This document shows, in pieces, positions 57,069-64,000 of a stretch of DNA of 64,000 bases (its first letter is position 1; each line of letters begins with the position of its first letter). The notes under the pieces were generated by a model. The model had not been told where the DNA came from. It was given only the letters and a program-made list of their open reading frames with translations, and made no database searches. The position numbers and the translations under genes were made by a program. Source of the stretch: Chelativorans petroleitrophicus (GTDB lineage Bacteria; Pseudomonadota; Alphaproteobacteria; Rhizobiales; Rhizobiaceae). The stretch is from assembly GCF_025398195.1 (NCBI RefSeq), contig NZ_JAODNV010000001.1:62001-126000 (forward strand), written 5' to 3'.

Positions 57069-57752
57069 ATGAAGGCGTTCGCGTTGAAGGGTGCTGTTGC
57101 TGCTCTTGCGCTGGCTTCGTTCACCGGCCTTGCAGCCGCGCAGGTCACCGCCATGGCGACGACAGATCTCAACATCCGTTCTGGTCCGGGACCACAATAT
57201 CCGGTGGTCGGGCTGATCGAGAGTTCGCAGGAGACGACCATTCAGGGCTGTCTCGAAGGCAGCAAATGGTGCCAGGTCAGCCACGCTGGCATCGAAGGCT
57301 GGGCCTATTCGGATTATCTGGCCGCAACGATCGGAAGCGAGACTATCGTGCTAACCGAGCGCCCGGTCGAAGCGGTGCCAACCGTCACCTATGAAACGAC
57401 CGCCAGCACCGATACGGATGCGGACGGCGCATTGGCCGGCGCCACCTCCGGCGCGGTGGCGGGCGCCATCATAGGCGGCCCCGCAGGCGCGGCCATCGGT
57501 GCGGGCGTAGGTGCCGTGGCCGGCGGCGCGGCCGATATGATCACCCCTCCGCAGGAGGTGGTGTCCTATGTCGAGACCAACCGTGTCGAGCCGGTCTATC
57601 TGGAAGGCGAGGTCGTCGTCGGCGCGGCGCTGCCTGAGACGGTGGAGGTGCGCGAAATTCCCGATTATGAGTACCGGTACGTTTATGTGAACGGTCAGCC
57701 GGTGCTGGTCGAGCCTGAGACACGCCGCATCGTCTATGTGGTGCGCCAGTAG
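57069..57752 (+). CDS. SH3-domain and DUF1236 exported protein
   Basis: A 227-residue protein. After the signal peptide (ALALASFTGLAAAQ) there is a bacterial SH3 domain (ATTDLNIRSGPGPQYPVVGLIESSQ ... GCLEGSKWCQVSHAGIEGWAYSDYL, about 30-85). A glycine-rich zipper-like stretch (AGATSGAVAGAIIGGPAGAAIGAGVGAVAGG) follows, then the DUF1236 tail (VYLEGEVVVGAALPETVEVREIPDYEYRYVYVNGQPVLVEPETRRIVYVV). It is probably associated with the cell envelope or peptidoglycan. Common in Rhizobiales, of unknown function. Confidence 0.88.
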   Translation: MKAFALKGAVAALALASFTGLAAAQVTAMATTDLNIRSGPGPQYPVVGLIESSQETTIQGCLEGSKWCQVSHAGIEGWAYSDYLAATIGSETIVLTERPVEAVPTVTYETTASTDTDADGALAGATSGAVAGAIIGGPAGAAIGAGVGAVAGGAADMITPPQEVVSYVETNRVEPVYLEGEVVVGAALPETVEVREIPDYEYRYVYVNGQPVLVEPETRRIVYVVRQ

Positions 57753-57766
57753 ACAAACATGCCGTC

Positions 57767-57806
57767 AGGGGCGGCTCGGCAGGGAACATCTTGCCAGACC
57801 GCCCCT
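57767..57806 (+). terminator. Hairpin after the SH3/DUF1236 gene
   Basis: An 8-bp perfect stem aggggcgg (57767-57774) and ccgcccct (57799-57806) encloses a loop that can pair further. No T-run follows (atatcc), so it may be a Rho-assisted terminator or an mRNA-stabilising end. Confidence 0.5.
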
Positions 57807-57892
57807 ATATCCAAGCGGCTTGGTTCTAATAAGCCTTGCAATTGGTTGATGAAGGTGGTTGGGGTTTTTGTCCGGACAAGCCGACAGTTTTC

Positions 57893-57921
57893 TTGCCTCG
57901 TGGGCTGAATGGAACTATATA
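57893..57921 (+). promoter_or_regulatory. Promoter of trcR
   Basis: TTGCCT (57893-57898) and TATATA (57916-57921) are separated by exactly 17 bases. They lie about 75 bases before the trcR start codon, leaving a 5' leader that contains two hairpins. Confidence 0.65.
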
Positions 57922-57939
57922 GCGCCCATCCCTAACATT

Positions 57940-57978
57940 GGTGGTTCTTACCACCGCCCGCGCCGGGGAACGCGGGCG
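57940..57978 (+). other. Tandem hairpins in the trcR leader
   Basis: The first hairpin is ggtgg-ttctta-ccacc (57940-57955). Immediately after it comes a perfect 8-bp stem cgcccgcg (57955-57962) and cgcgggcg (57971-57978) with loop ccggggaa. The second ends about 20 bases before the trcR start and just before its ribosome binding area, so it could affect translation or stability. Confidence 0.6.
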
Positions 57979-57997
57979 AGAACAGGATTATTTCGCA

Positions 57998-58696
57998 ATG
58001 GCCCACACGCTTCTTATGCCCAAGGCAACTGCCGTTTGGCTGGTGGACAACACGGCGCTGACCTTCGATCAGATCGCCGAGTTCTGCAAGCTCCACCCGC
58101 TGGAGGTGCGTGCAATTGCCGACGGCGACGCCGCCCAGGGCATTAAGGGCATGGACCCGGTGATCACCGGGCAGTTGACCCGCGAAGAGATCGCGCGCGG
58201 CGAGGCGGATCCGAACTACCGGCTGAAGCTTTCGGAGCCGAAGGTGCGCGTGCCTGAGACCCGGCGAAAGGGTCCGCGCTACACCCCTCTGTCCAAGCGG
58301 CAGGACCGTCCGAACGCCATTCTCTGGCTCGTGCGCAACCATCCGGAGTTGAAGGATGCGCAGATTTCGCGGCTCGTCGGCACGACGAAATCGACCATCG
58401 AGCAGATCCGCAACCGCACTCACTGGAATTCGGCCAATCTGGTGCCGATGGACCCGGTGACCCTCGGGCTCTGCTCGCAGATTGATCTGGACATGGAGGT
58501 GAGTCGTGCGGCCCGCCATGCGCCGCCTCCGCCTCCTTCCGGTGATACTCTGCTGCCTGCGAGCGAGACGGAAAAGCTGCCGGTCGATGAGAATGCGGGA
58601 GGCGAGGAGCAGGAAGAGAAGGAGCTCGACGCCGACGCGGTTTTCGCGAAGCTCTCTTCCTTGAAGTCCAATCGTGATGAGGACGGGCAGGAGTAA
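57998..58696 (+). CDS. trcR: Cell cycle transcriptional regulator TrcR (DUF1013)
   Basis: A 232-residue protein. The DUF1013/TrcR core is clear: MPKATAVWLVDNTALTFDQIAEFCKLHPLEVRAIADGDAAQGIKGMDPV at the N-terminus. RPNAILWLVRNHPELKDAQISRLVGTTKSTIEQIRNRTHWNSANLVPMDPVTLGLCSQIDLD follows around residues 105-165 with a helix-turn-helix look. The C-terminal third is Pro/Glu-rich and probably unstructured. The family is nearly restricted to alphaproteobacteria and tied to cell-cycle transcription. The upstream leader has a good promoter and two hairpins. Confidence 0.92.
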   Translation: MAHTLLMPKATAVWLVDNTALTFDQIAEFCKLHPLEVRAIADGDAAQGIKGMDPVITGQLTREEIARGEADPNYRLKLSEPKVRVPETRRKGPRYTPLSKRQDRPNAILWLVRNHPELKDAQISRLVGTTKSTIEQIRNRTHWNSANLVPMDPVTLGLCSQIDLDMEVSRAARHAPPPPPSGDTLLPASETEKLPVDENAGGEEQEEKELDADAVFAKLSSLKSNRDEDGQE

Positions 58697-58795
58697 CCTG
58701 CCCGCCTGTCTCGGGCCGGCGATGCCTCAGGCACTAGCCATAGTGGCAGCCAGCGGTTCTGGTCGTGGGGGAGCAGCAAGCGGATGGTCGCTCTT

Positions 58796-59128
58796 ATGCC
58801 TGCCTATGTGACCTTGGCGCTTGCGATCATCTTCGAGGTGATCGGAACCAGCGCGATGAAGGCCTCGGAGGGCTTTACCCGTCCCGGCCCGACGCTGATT
58901 GTTGCTCTCGGCTACGGCCTGGCTTTTCTGCTCCTATCGCAGGTTCTGGATCGCGTACCCGTGGGCATCGCCTATGCCATCTGGTCGGGCGGCGGGATCG
59001 TGCTGATCGCCATCGCCGCCTGGGTGGTCTACGGCCAGCGGCCCGATCTCGCCGGCTTTATCGGGATGGGCCTGATCATCGCCGGCGTGCTGATTCTCAA
59101 TCTGCTGTCGAAAACCAACGTTCATTAG
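58796..59128 (+). CDS. SMR family multidrug efflux protein (EmrE-like)
   Basis: A 110-residue, four-segment inner-membrane protein, the same length as EmrE. The essential membrane Glu is at residue 14 in LALAIIFEVIGTSAMK, and GIAYAIWSGGGIVLIAIAAWVVYGQRPDLAGFIGMGLIIAGVLILNLLSK aligns along the rest. It exports quaternary ammonium-type cations in exchange for protons as a dual-topology dimer. A Met four codons upstream (58784) is possible; 58796 gives the EmrE-like start. Confidence 0.93.
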   Translation: MPAYVTLALAIIFEVIGTSAMKASEGFTRPGPTLIVALGYGLAFLLLSQVLDRVPVGIAYAIWSGGGIVLIAIAAWVVYGQRPDLAGFIGMGLIIAGVLILNLLSKTNVH

Positions 59129-59168
59129 GCCGCGCGTCCTGTCTGGGCGGCTTTGGTCGGAGAGTGTA

Positions 59169-59621
59169 TCAGCGGCAGTAGCTCACGCGCTGCCCGCCAT
59201 CATAGGGCCGCACCAGCGCGCGGGCGAGCAGGCTCTCAGCCACGGGCTCTTCCTCAGCTGTCGTCACATCGGCCAGAACCCGTCCAAAATACTTGTCGCC
59301 GCTGATATTGCGGATCTTTACCGTTCCGCCGCCAATGAGTGCTTCGAGCGCGGCGCGTGACATCTGCGCGGCCGCTTTCTCGGCGGCGCAGCGGCTTTTC
59401 ACCTCTGGCGCGTCCACGCCGCGAATGCGGACACTCACCGTGATCGTCTGTCCCGGCCAGATATGAGCCGTGGCCACGAAGGTGTCGCCGTCGATCACCC
59501 GCACGACCTCCGCTTCCACCGGACCGGGAAGCATGTCTCTTGCCAGAACGCATGGGGCGCCGGCCACGAGGGCGGCGATCCCGGAAAGCAGGAACAGAGG
59601 TGACAGAATCGGCGACAGCAT
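59169..59621 (-). CDS. Exported thermonuclease (SNase-like) family protein
   Basis: A 150-residue protein with a signal peptide (FLLSGIAALVAGAPCVLA) and an SNase-like OB fold. It has VVRVIDGDTF near residue 41 (calcium Asp), SVRIRGVDAPEVKSRC with the active-site Arg, and KYFGRVLADV with the second Arg. The usual catalytic Glu position after DAPE is uncertain here, so nuclease activity is likely but not proven. It converges with the SMR gene. Confidence 0.85.
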   Translation of the reverse strand: MLSPILSPLFLLSGIAALVAGAPCVLARDMLPGPVEAEVVRVIDGDTFVATAHIWPGQTITVSVRIRGVDAPEVKSRCAAEKAAAQMSRAALEALIGGGTVKIRNISGDKYFGRVLADVTTAEEEPVAESLLARALVRPYDGGQRVSYCR

Positions 59622-59821
59622 TTCTTAGGATAATATTCCTATATAGCCGTAGAAGTCAATGAACCGTGTAGCTCGCGCACCTGCGATTTGGGACATCGGA
59701 TGGAACAGCTTCGCCTCCCCGTCCGTTATCCAATTCGACAACGCGCGTACAAGACGCGAAACCCACGACGCCGTCGCACATGGCCCTCCTCCCGGCGTGA
59801 GCGGCGGCAGGAGGCAGACAG
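59622..59821. other. Divergent intergenic region
   Basis: About 200 bases between the nuclease-like gene and a small exported protein gene. It contains the near-palindrome aggataatattcct at 59627-59640 beside the nuclease start, probably part of its promoter. I see no gene. Confidence 0.45.
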
Positions 59822-60139
59822 ATGAGAAAGCCCAAGAGAGCCGTTCTCGGCCTGACGGCGCTTGCCGCCATTCTGCTTTTCACCGGCGCGGAACGCGCGA
59901 CCACTCAGAGCAATGTGTGCGCGCCTCGCGATGATTTGATCGCTCAGCTTGGAAATCAGTTCAACGAGAGGCAGAAGGCCGTCGGTCTCCTCGGAGAGCA
60001 GGCGGTCATGGAAGTGTTTGCGTCCGAGCAAGGCACCTGGACCATTCTTACCACCGACACCAATGGGACAAGCTGCATCGTGGCCGCCGGCGACGGTTGG
60101 GACGATACCTTCGCGGAGCTGGTGGGCGAGGGAGTCTAG
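59822..60139 (+). CDS. Small exported hypothetical protein
   Basis: A 105-residue protein with a basic N-terminus and signal sequence (AVLGLTALAAILLFTGAERA), preceded by a gcaggaggcag ribosome binding site. The mature part (NVCAPRDDLIAQLGNQFNERQKAVGLLGEQAVMEVFASEQGTWTILTTDTNGTSCIVAAGDGWDD) has two cysteines and resembles short alphaproteobacterial proteins annotated only as hypothetical. Its function is unknown. No operon partner on its strand. Confidence 0.75.
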   Translation: MRKPKRAVLGLTALAAILLFTGAERATTQSNVCAPRDDLIAQLGNQFNERQKAVGLLGEQAVMEVFASEQGTWTILTTDTNGTSCIVAAGDGWDDTFAELVGEGV

Positions 60140-60178
60140 CCGGATTTTGGCGATGGACGGATTGTTTTTTACACGGTT

Positions 60179-60201
60179 CCGGACAGAAAACCGTTGTCCG
60201 G
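60179..60201. repeat. Small palindrome between convergent genes
   Basis: ccggaca and tgtccgg form a perfect 7-bp stem around gaaaaccgt. The surrounding text (gttccggacagaaaaccg ... tccggtttcgtgg) resembles a short intergenic repeat common in Rhizobiales. No T-run follows it on either strand. Confidence 0.4.
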
Positions 60202-60218
60202 TTTCGTGGAATAGCGCC

Positions 60219-60872
60219 TTAAGCGCGGGCGGCAGCCTCGGCATAATCCTTGAGGAGCCTCATTAGGGCGCCCGCCTCGCGTGCAGCGCTTTCGGCATCC
60301 AGCTCCAGGATGGCGCGGATGAGGCGCACATGCTGTTCAGCCGCGAGGGCGAGACCTGAGCCCGCGTGATAGCGGAACCAGAAACGGCGGCTGTGGGTCT
60401 GAAGAGGTGCGGCGAGCCGAGCGGCAAAGGGATTGTCCGCTGCCTCGGCCAGGGTTTCGTCCAGAAGCTTGTCCGCATCGAGAAAGGCAAGCGGGCTGTT
60501 TTTCACCACCGCCTGTTCCATCCGTATGGCCGCTTCGCGGAAGCGGCGGGCAATCGGGCCGGTCGCGAATCGGGCCGCCGAGCGCGCCAGCAAAATTTCC
60601 ACACCTTCCCTTGCGTCGATCACCTTCGGCCAGTCGGCCCGGTCTAAAGGCGCGATCACGAGCCCGGCTCGGGGGCGTATTTCGATCAGCCCTTCCCAGG
60701 CAAGGCGCTGTATGGCTTCGCGCACCGGCGTGCGGCCGAGACGGATCTTTTCAATCAGGGCACCTTCGGTGGTGATCGCCCCGGGCGGCAGATCGAGCGT
60801 GACCACCATACGCTCCAGCATATGGTAGGCGCGTACCGCCGCAGGTTGGGACGCTTTGGAAACACCCTTCAT
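60219..60872 (-). CDS. GntR family regulator (FCD type), likely hydroxyproline-responsive
   Basis: A 217-residue regulator. The GntR winged helix covers about residues 12-75 (AYHMLERMVVTLDLPPGAITTEGALIEKIRLGRTPVREAIQRLAWEGLIEIRPRAGLVIAPL), followed by an FCD-type helical ligand domain (VIDAREGVEILLARSAARFA, DADKLLDETLAEAADNPF, HVRLIRAILELDAESA). The Met at 60872 is used. It is divergent from the hydroxyproline deaminase gene, with palindromes between them, so it probably represses that operon in the manner of HypR of Sinorhizobium. Confidence 0.88.
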   Translation of the reverse strand: MKGVSKASQPAAVRAYHMLERMVVTLDLPPGAITTEGALIEKIRLGRTPVREAIQRLAWEGLIEIRPRAGLVIAPLDRADWPKVIDAREGVEILLARSAARFATGPIARRFREAAIRMEQAVVKNSPLAFLDADKLLDETLAEAADNPFAARLAAPLQTHSRRFWFRYHAGSGLALAAEQHVRLIRAILELDAESAAREAGALMRLLKDYAEAAARA

Positions 60873-60896
60873 CTGGCCCCCAAGTTGATGTATCAC

Positions 60897-60966
60897 TGAT
60901 ATATCACAACCGTTGCTCGATTGACAGAAGACGAGCCTGAGCGTCATAAACACTCTAATATATCAT
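60897..60966. promoter_or_regulatory. Divergent operator/promoter of the hydroxyproline operon
   Basis: A perfect 10-base palindrome tgatatatca (60897-60906), with a related gatgtatcac immediately before it, is echoed by taatatatcata at 60956-60967. Between them TTGACA (60921-60926) and tcataa (60944-60949), 17 bases apart, make a rightward promoter. Two half-similar sites around a promoter suit a dimeric GntR repressor. Confidence 0.65.
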
Positions 60967-60979
60967 AGGAGATTTAGTG

Positions 60980-61873
60980 ATGTGGAGCGGCATCTTACCG
61001 GCGGTTACCACGAAATTTACGACCGAAGACACGCTCGACCATGCGGAGATGGAGCGCTGCTTCGGACTGCTGATAGAGGCGGGCTGCGATGGGCTGATTG
61101 TCTGCGGGTCGCTGGGCGAGGGGCCGATGCTGTCCCATGATGAAAAGCTGGCCGTGCTCAAGACGGCACGCTCCGTTGCCGGTAAGAAGCCGGTGCTGCT
61201 CACCATCAACGAGGCGACGACGCGCGATGCGACGTCCCTTGCCCGGCGGGCGGCCGATGCCGGGGTCGATGGGCTGATGGTGGTGCCGAGTCTGGTCTAT
61301 CACACGAACGAGCGTGAGACCGTTGACACCCTGAAGGCGGTGGCGCAGGCAGGCGGCTTGCCGATTATGGTCTACTCCAACCGTCTTGCTTACCGTGTCG
61401 ATGTCACCGTGCCGATCATGGAGGAGCTAGCAAAGGACGACCTGTTCGTCGCGGTCAAGGAATCCTGCGGCGACATCCGCCGTACCACCGAAATCATCAA
61501 TGCCTTCGGCAACCGCTTCGCGGTGCTGACCGGCGTCGACAACATGGCCTTCGAGGCGCTTGCCGCGGGCGCAGTCGGCTGGGTGGCGGGTCTCGTGACG
61601 GCTTTTCCGCGCGAGACGGTGGCCATATACCGGCTGATGAAGGCCGGCCGCTGGGAGGAGGCGCGCGCGATCCACCGCTGGTTTCGGCCGCTGCTCGATC
61701 TGGACGTTTCGACCTATCTTGTGCAGAACATAAAGCTGGCCGAGGTGATCGAGATCGGCTCCAACGACCGTGTGCGCCTGCCGCGCCAGCCGCTCGCGGG
61801 AGAGCTGCGAGCGCATGTGGAGAAGATCATCAGGGACGCGATCGCCAGCCGGCCGAAACTTCCCTTGGTTTGA
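60980..61873 (+). CDS. hypD: DHDPS-family deaminase, probable pyrroline-4-hydroxy-2-carboxylate deaminase
   Basis: A 297-residue TIM-barrel aldolase-family enzyme. Marks are GLIVCGSLGEGPMLSHDEKLAVL near residue 40, GVDGLMVVPSLVYHT near 100, PIMVYSNRLAYRVDVT near 130, and the Schiff-base Lys in LFVAVKESCGD near 160. In the hydroxyproline pathway it converts the cyclic imine made by the next enzyme to alpha-ketoglutarate semialdehyde. Family alone allows other keto-acid lyases; the neighbours (D-amino acid dehydrogenase and hydroxyproline epimerase) decide the call. GAGGA-like agga precedes the start. Confidence 0.82.
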   Translation: MWSGILPAVTTKFTTEDTLDHAEMERCFGLLIEAGCDGLIVCGSLGEGPMLSHDEKLAVLKTARSVAGKKPVLLTINEATTRDATSLARRAADAGVDGLMVVPSLVYHTNERETVDTLKAVAQAGGLPIMVYSNRLAYRVDVTVPIMEELAKDDLFVAVKESCGDIRRTTEIINAFGNRFAVLTGVDNMAFEALAAGAVGWVAGLVTAFPRETVAIYRLMKAGRWEEARAIHRWFRPLLDLDVSTYLVQNIKLAEVIEIGSNDRVRLPRQPLAGELRAHVEKIIRDAIASRPKLPLV

Positions 61874-61885
61874 CGGGAGCATTCG

Positions 61886-63154
61886 GTGGCGGGGAGGAAT
61901 GTGGCGCAAGGTGCCGAAGTCGCCATCATCGGCGGCGGGATCATCGGTATTGCCGCAGCGGCCTACCTTGCCGAGGCGGGCCGCGACGTGTTGGTGCTGG
62001 ACCGGTCCGGCATCTGTGAGGAAACGAGCTCCGGCAATGCCGGGGCGTTTGCCTTTTCGGACATCTTGCCGCTGGCCCACAAGGACGTGCTATCGGAGGT
62101 GCCCCGCTGGCTGGGCGATCCGCTTGGACCGCTCGCCGTTCCTCCGGCCTATTTGCCGCGCCTCCTGCCGTGGCTCTGGCGTTTCTGGCGGGCCGGGCGG
62201 CCGTCCGCCTTCGAATCCGCTGTTGCTGCGCAAGCTTCAATGATGACGCTTGCTGAGCGCGAATGGATGGGGCTCATTGCGCGCATGGGTGCCCGGCACA
62301 TGCTGCGAGAGGATGGCTGTCTCGAACTCTACGAGAGCGAGGCCGAGTTTGAGGCCGCGCAGGAAGGCTGGAAGCTGCGCCGGCGCTTTCACATCCCCTT
62401 CCGGCACCTGGAAAAGCATGAGATTGCCGAATACCAGCCGGGCCTGTCCGATCGCTTCGTGCGGGCAACCTTCGTGCCGGTGTGGAAGACGGTGTCCGAC
62501 CCGCAGCGCATGGGCCAGGCGGTATGGACGCATGCGGAAACCCACGGCGCGCGCTTCATGCCGGCGGAGGTGACCGCCGTGCGGCGGGAGGCTGGCGAGA
62601 TTGCCATTCACCTCGCCAGCGGTGAAAGGTTCGCCTGCACTTTTCTCGTCATAGCGGCCGGCGCGTGGTCGCGGCGGTTCGCGGCCGCGTTCGGTGATCG
62701 TGTGCCACTCGAGACGGAGCGGGGCTACAACACCACCCTGCCGCTCGGCGCCTTTGACGTGAAGCGGCAGCTCATTTTCCCGCGTCATGGCTTCGTCATC
62801 ACGCCGCTGGAAACGGGGCTTCGCGTCGGCGGGGCCGTTGAGCTTGGCGGCTTGAAGCGGCCGCCCAATTATGCCCGCTCGCGCGCCATGCTGGAGAAGG
62901 CCGCCCGTTTCCTTCCGGGCCTGAAGACCGAGGGCGGGCGCCATTGGATGGGATACCGGCCCTCGCTGCCCGATTCGCTGCCGGTGATCGGGCGTGCCCG
63001 GAACGACCCTCGCGCTATCTATGCCTTCGGCCACGGCCACCTGGGACTCACCCAAGCGGCGGCCGCTGGCCGCCTGGTGCGCGATCTCGTGCAGGATCGG
63101 GCGCCGCCGATCGATCTGAAACCCTTTCGCCCCGGACGCTTTCGCGGAGACTGA
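61886..63154 (+). CDS. hypO: FAD-dependent D-amino acid (D-hydroxyproline) dehydrogenase
   Basis: A 422-residue DadA-type flavoprotein. The dinucleotide motif VAIIGGGIIGIAAAAYLAEAGRDVLVLDRSG opens the chain, followed by ETSSGNAGAFAFSDILPL. The C-terminal half has the YRPSLPDSLPVIGRARNDPRAIYAFGHGHLGLTQAAAAGRLVRDLV stretch of this family. It oxidises cis-4-hydroxy-D-proline to pyrroline-4-hydroxy-2-carboxylate and probably feeds electrons to the respiratory chain. It starts at GTG 61886, 12 bases after hypD. Confidence 0.86.
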   Translation: MAGRNVAQGAEVAIIGGGIIGIAAAAYLAEAGRDVLVLDRSGICEETSSGNAGAFAFSDILPLAHKDVLSEVPRWLGDPLGPLAVPPAYLPRLLPWLWRFWRAGRPSAFESAVAAQASMMTLAEREWMGLIARMGARHMLREDGCLELYESEAEFEAAQEGWKLRRRFHIPFRHLEKHEIAEYQPGLSDRFVRATFVPVWKTVSDPQRMGQAVWTHAETHGARFMPAEVTAVRREAGEIAIHLASGERFACTFLVIAAGAWSRRFAAAFGDRVPLETERGYNTTLPLGAFDVKRQLIFPRHGFVITPLETGLRVGGAVELGGLKRPPNYARSRAMLEKAARFLPGLKTEGGRHWMGYRPSLPDSLPVIGRARNDPRAIYAFGHGHLGLTQAAAAGRLVRDLVQDRAPPIDLKPFRPGRFRGD

Positions 63155-63156
63155 CC

Positions 63157-64000
63157 ATGAGACACGCCTTCTTCTGCATCGACGGGCACACCTGCGGAAA
63201 TCCCGTGCGGCTGATCGCCGGCGGCGGGCCGAAGCTGTCGGGCAATACCATGCTCGAACGGCGCGCCCACTTCCTGGCCGAGTATGACTGGATCCGCCGC
63301 GGGCTTATGTTCGAGCCGCGCGGCCACGACATGATGTCGGGCTCTCTCCTCTATCCGGCGACGCGAGAGGATTGCGACATCGGCGTCCTCTACATCGAGA
63401 CCAGCGGATGCCTGCCCATGTGCGGCCACGGCACCATCGGCACGGTGACATTCGCCATTGAGCACGGGCTTGTGCGGCCAAGCACGCCGGGCGTGCTGCG
63501 CCTCGACACGCCAGCGGGCCTGGTCACGGCCGAGTACCGGCAGGAGGGCGACTATGTGGAGGAAGTGCGTCTGACCAACATTCCGTCCTTCCTCTATGCG
63601 ACCGACCTTGAGGTGGAATGTCCCGGGCTCGGACCGCTAAAGGTGGATGTCGCCTATGGCGGTAATTTCTATGCCATCATCGAGCCGCAGGATAACTATC
63701 GCGACATGGCCGATTACAGCGCCGCCGATCTGGTGCGCTGGAGCCTGGTCCTGCGCGAGCGGCTGAACGCGGTGCAGGAATTCGTCCACCCCGAGCAGCA
63801 CTCGATCCGCGGGCTCACCCATATTCTCTGGACCGGCGCGCCGACAAAGCCGGAGGCGCACGGCCGCAACGCCGTCTTCTACGGCGAAAAGGCTATAGAC
63901 CGTTCGCCCTGCGGTACGGGAACCTCCGCGCGCATGGCGCAGCTTCATGCCAAGGGCAAGCTGAAGGCGGGGGATCCCTTTGTGCACGAATCCATCATCG
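63157..64000 (+). CDS. hypRE: 4-hydroxyproline 2-epimerase (3' end outside window)
   Basis: A proline-racemase-family enzyme, 281 residues seen of about 330; the end is cut by the window. The catalytic cysteines are C89 in GCLPMCGHGTIG and C252 in DRSPCGTGTSARMAQL, both present, which marks an epimerase or racemase rather than a dehydratase. It interconverts trans-4-hydroxy-L-proline and cis-4-hydroxy-D-proline, the entry step for the dehydrogenase encoded just upstream. It begins two bases after that gene's stop. Confidence 0.9.
   Translation, partial: MRHAFFCIDGHTCGNPVRLIAGGGPKLSGNTMLERRAHFLAEYDWIRRGLMFEPRGHDMMSGSLLYPATREDCDIGVLYIETSGCLPMCGHGTIGTVTFAIEHGLVRPSTPGVLRLDTPAGLVTAEYRQEGDYVEEVRLTNIPSFLYATDLEVECPGLGPLKVDVAYGGNFYAIIEPQDNYRDMADYSAADLVRWSLVLRERLNAVQEFVHPEQHSIRGLTHILWTGAPTKPEAHGRNAVFYGEKAIDRSPCGTGTSARMAQLHAKGKLKAGDPFVHESII

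Noticed and set aside
59627-59640. Near-palindrome aggataatattcct as a regulator site
   Set aside because: It is short, imperfect and overlaps the probable -10 region of the nuclease-like gene; promoter sequence explains it.

Overview
The window looks like chromosomal DNA of a Rhizobiales alphaproteobacterium, probably from the Phyllobacteriaceae neighbourhood (Mesorhizobium, Chelativorans, Aquamicrobium, Nitratireductor or similar). Base composition is high in GC. Lineage-typical genes are present: trcR (DUF1013), DUF1178, DUF1244, DUF1036 and DUF1236 proteins, and a 41-residue cysteine-free L36. Lineage-typical gene orders are also present: ftsK-lolA-xthA, secA/PPIase/argJ-GNAT-mutT, comF-grxC-nitrilase-DUF1178-ubiG, and thiCOSGE. 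No name comes from a database search; every call is from reading the translations.

Layout. 1-9.7 kb: end of ftsK, lolA, xthA, a DUF167 protein, ppa, an acetyltransferase, a pyridoxal kinase, purH and a heparinase II/III-like protein. 9.8-12.3 kb: an MgtC-like membrane protein, tRNA-Leu(CAA), a frameshifted mrr restriction gene that looks like a small tRNA-linked island, and a lipoprotein. 12.3-15 kb: an envelope polysaccharide pair (CelD/BcsL-like acetyltransferase plus Wzx-like flippase). 15-27.4 kb: secA, a periplasmic PPIase, a TetR/membrane-protein pair with a clear operator, argJ-GNAT-mutT, an orphan Flp pilin, a methyltransferase, comF, grxC, a nitrilase, DUF1178 and ubiG. 27.5-38 kb: two exporters and a MarR regulator, an N-formylglutamate amidohydrolase, pyk, a gamma carbonic anhydrase, rpmJ, purEK and small proteins.

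38-43.7 kb is a complete thiamin operon on the minus strand, thiC-thiO-thiS-thiG-thiE-thiD, under a TPP riboswitch. 43.7-48.7 kb is a TetR-controlled RND efflux pump. 48.8-54.1 kb is the most distinctive region. It is a minus-strand operon for an apparently Tat-exported molybdenum hydroxylase resembling PaoABC: a [2Fe-2S] subunit, a Mo-cofactor subunit, and an FAD subunit with a four-cysteine insert. Downstream come a previously easy-to-miss 49-residue single-membrane-segment protein, a cytochrome b and a helical protein of unknown function. 54.3-60.1 kb holds argG, a lytic transglycosylase, a DUF1236/SH3 protein, trcR with a structured leader, an EmrE-like SMR protein and a secreted nuclease-like protein. 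60.2-64 kb is a 4-hydroxyproline catabolic cluster (GntR regulator, deaminase/dehydratase, D-hydroxyproline dehydrogenase, epimerase) that runs off the end.

Most of the window is ordinary core genome. The parts that deserve a second look are the Mo-hydroxylase operon with its small membrane protein and unknown partner, the decayed mrr island at tRNA-Leu, the hairpin leader of trcR, and several unusually legible operators beside divergent regulators.
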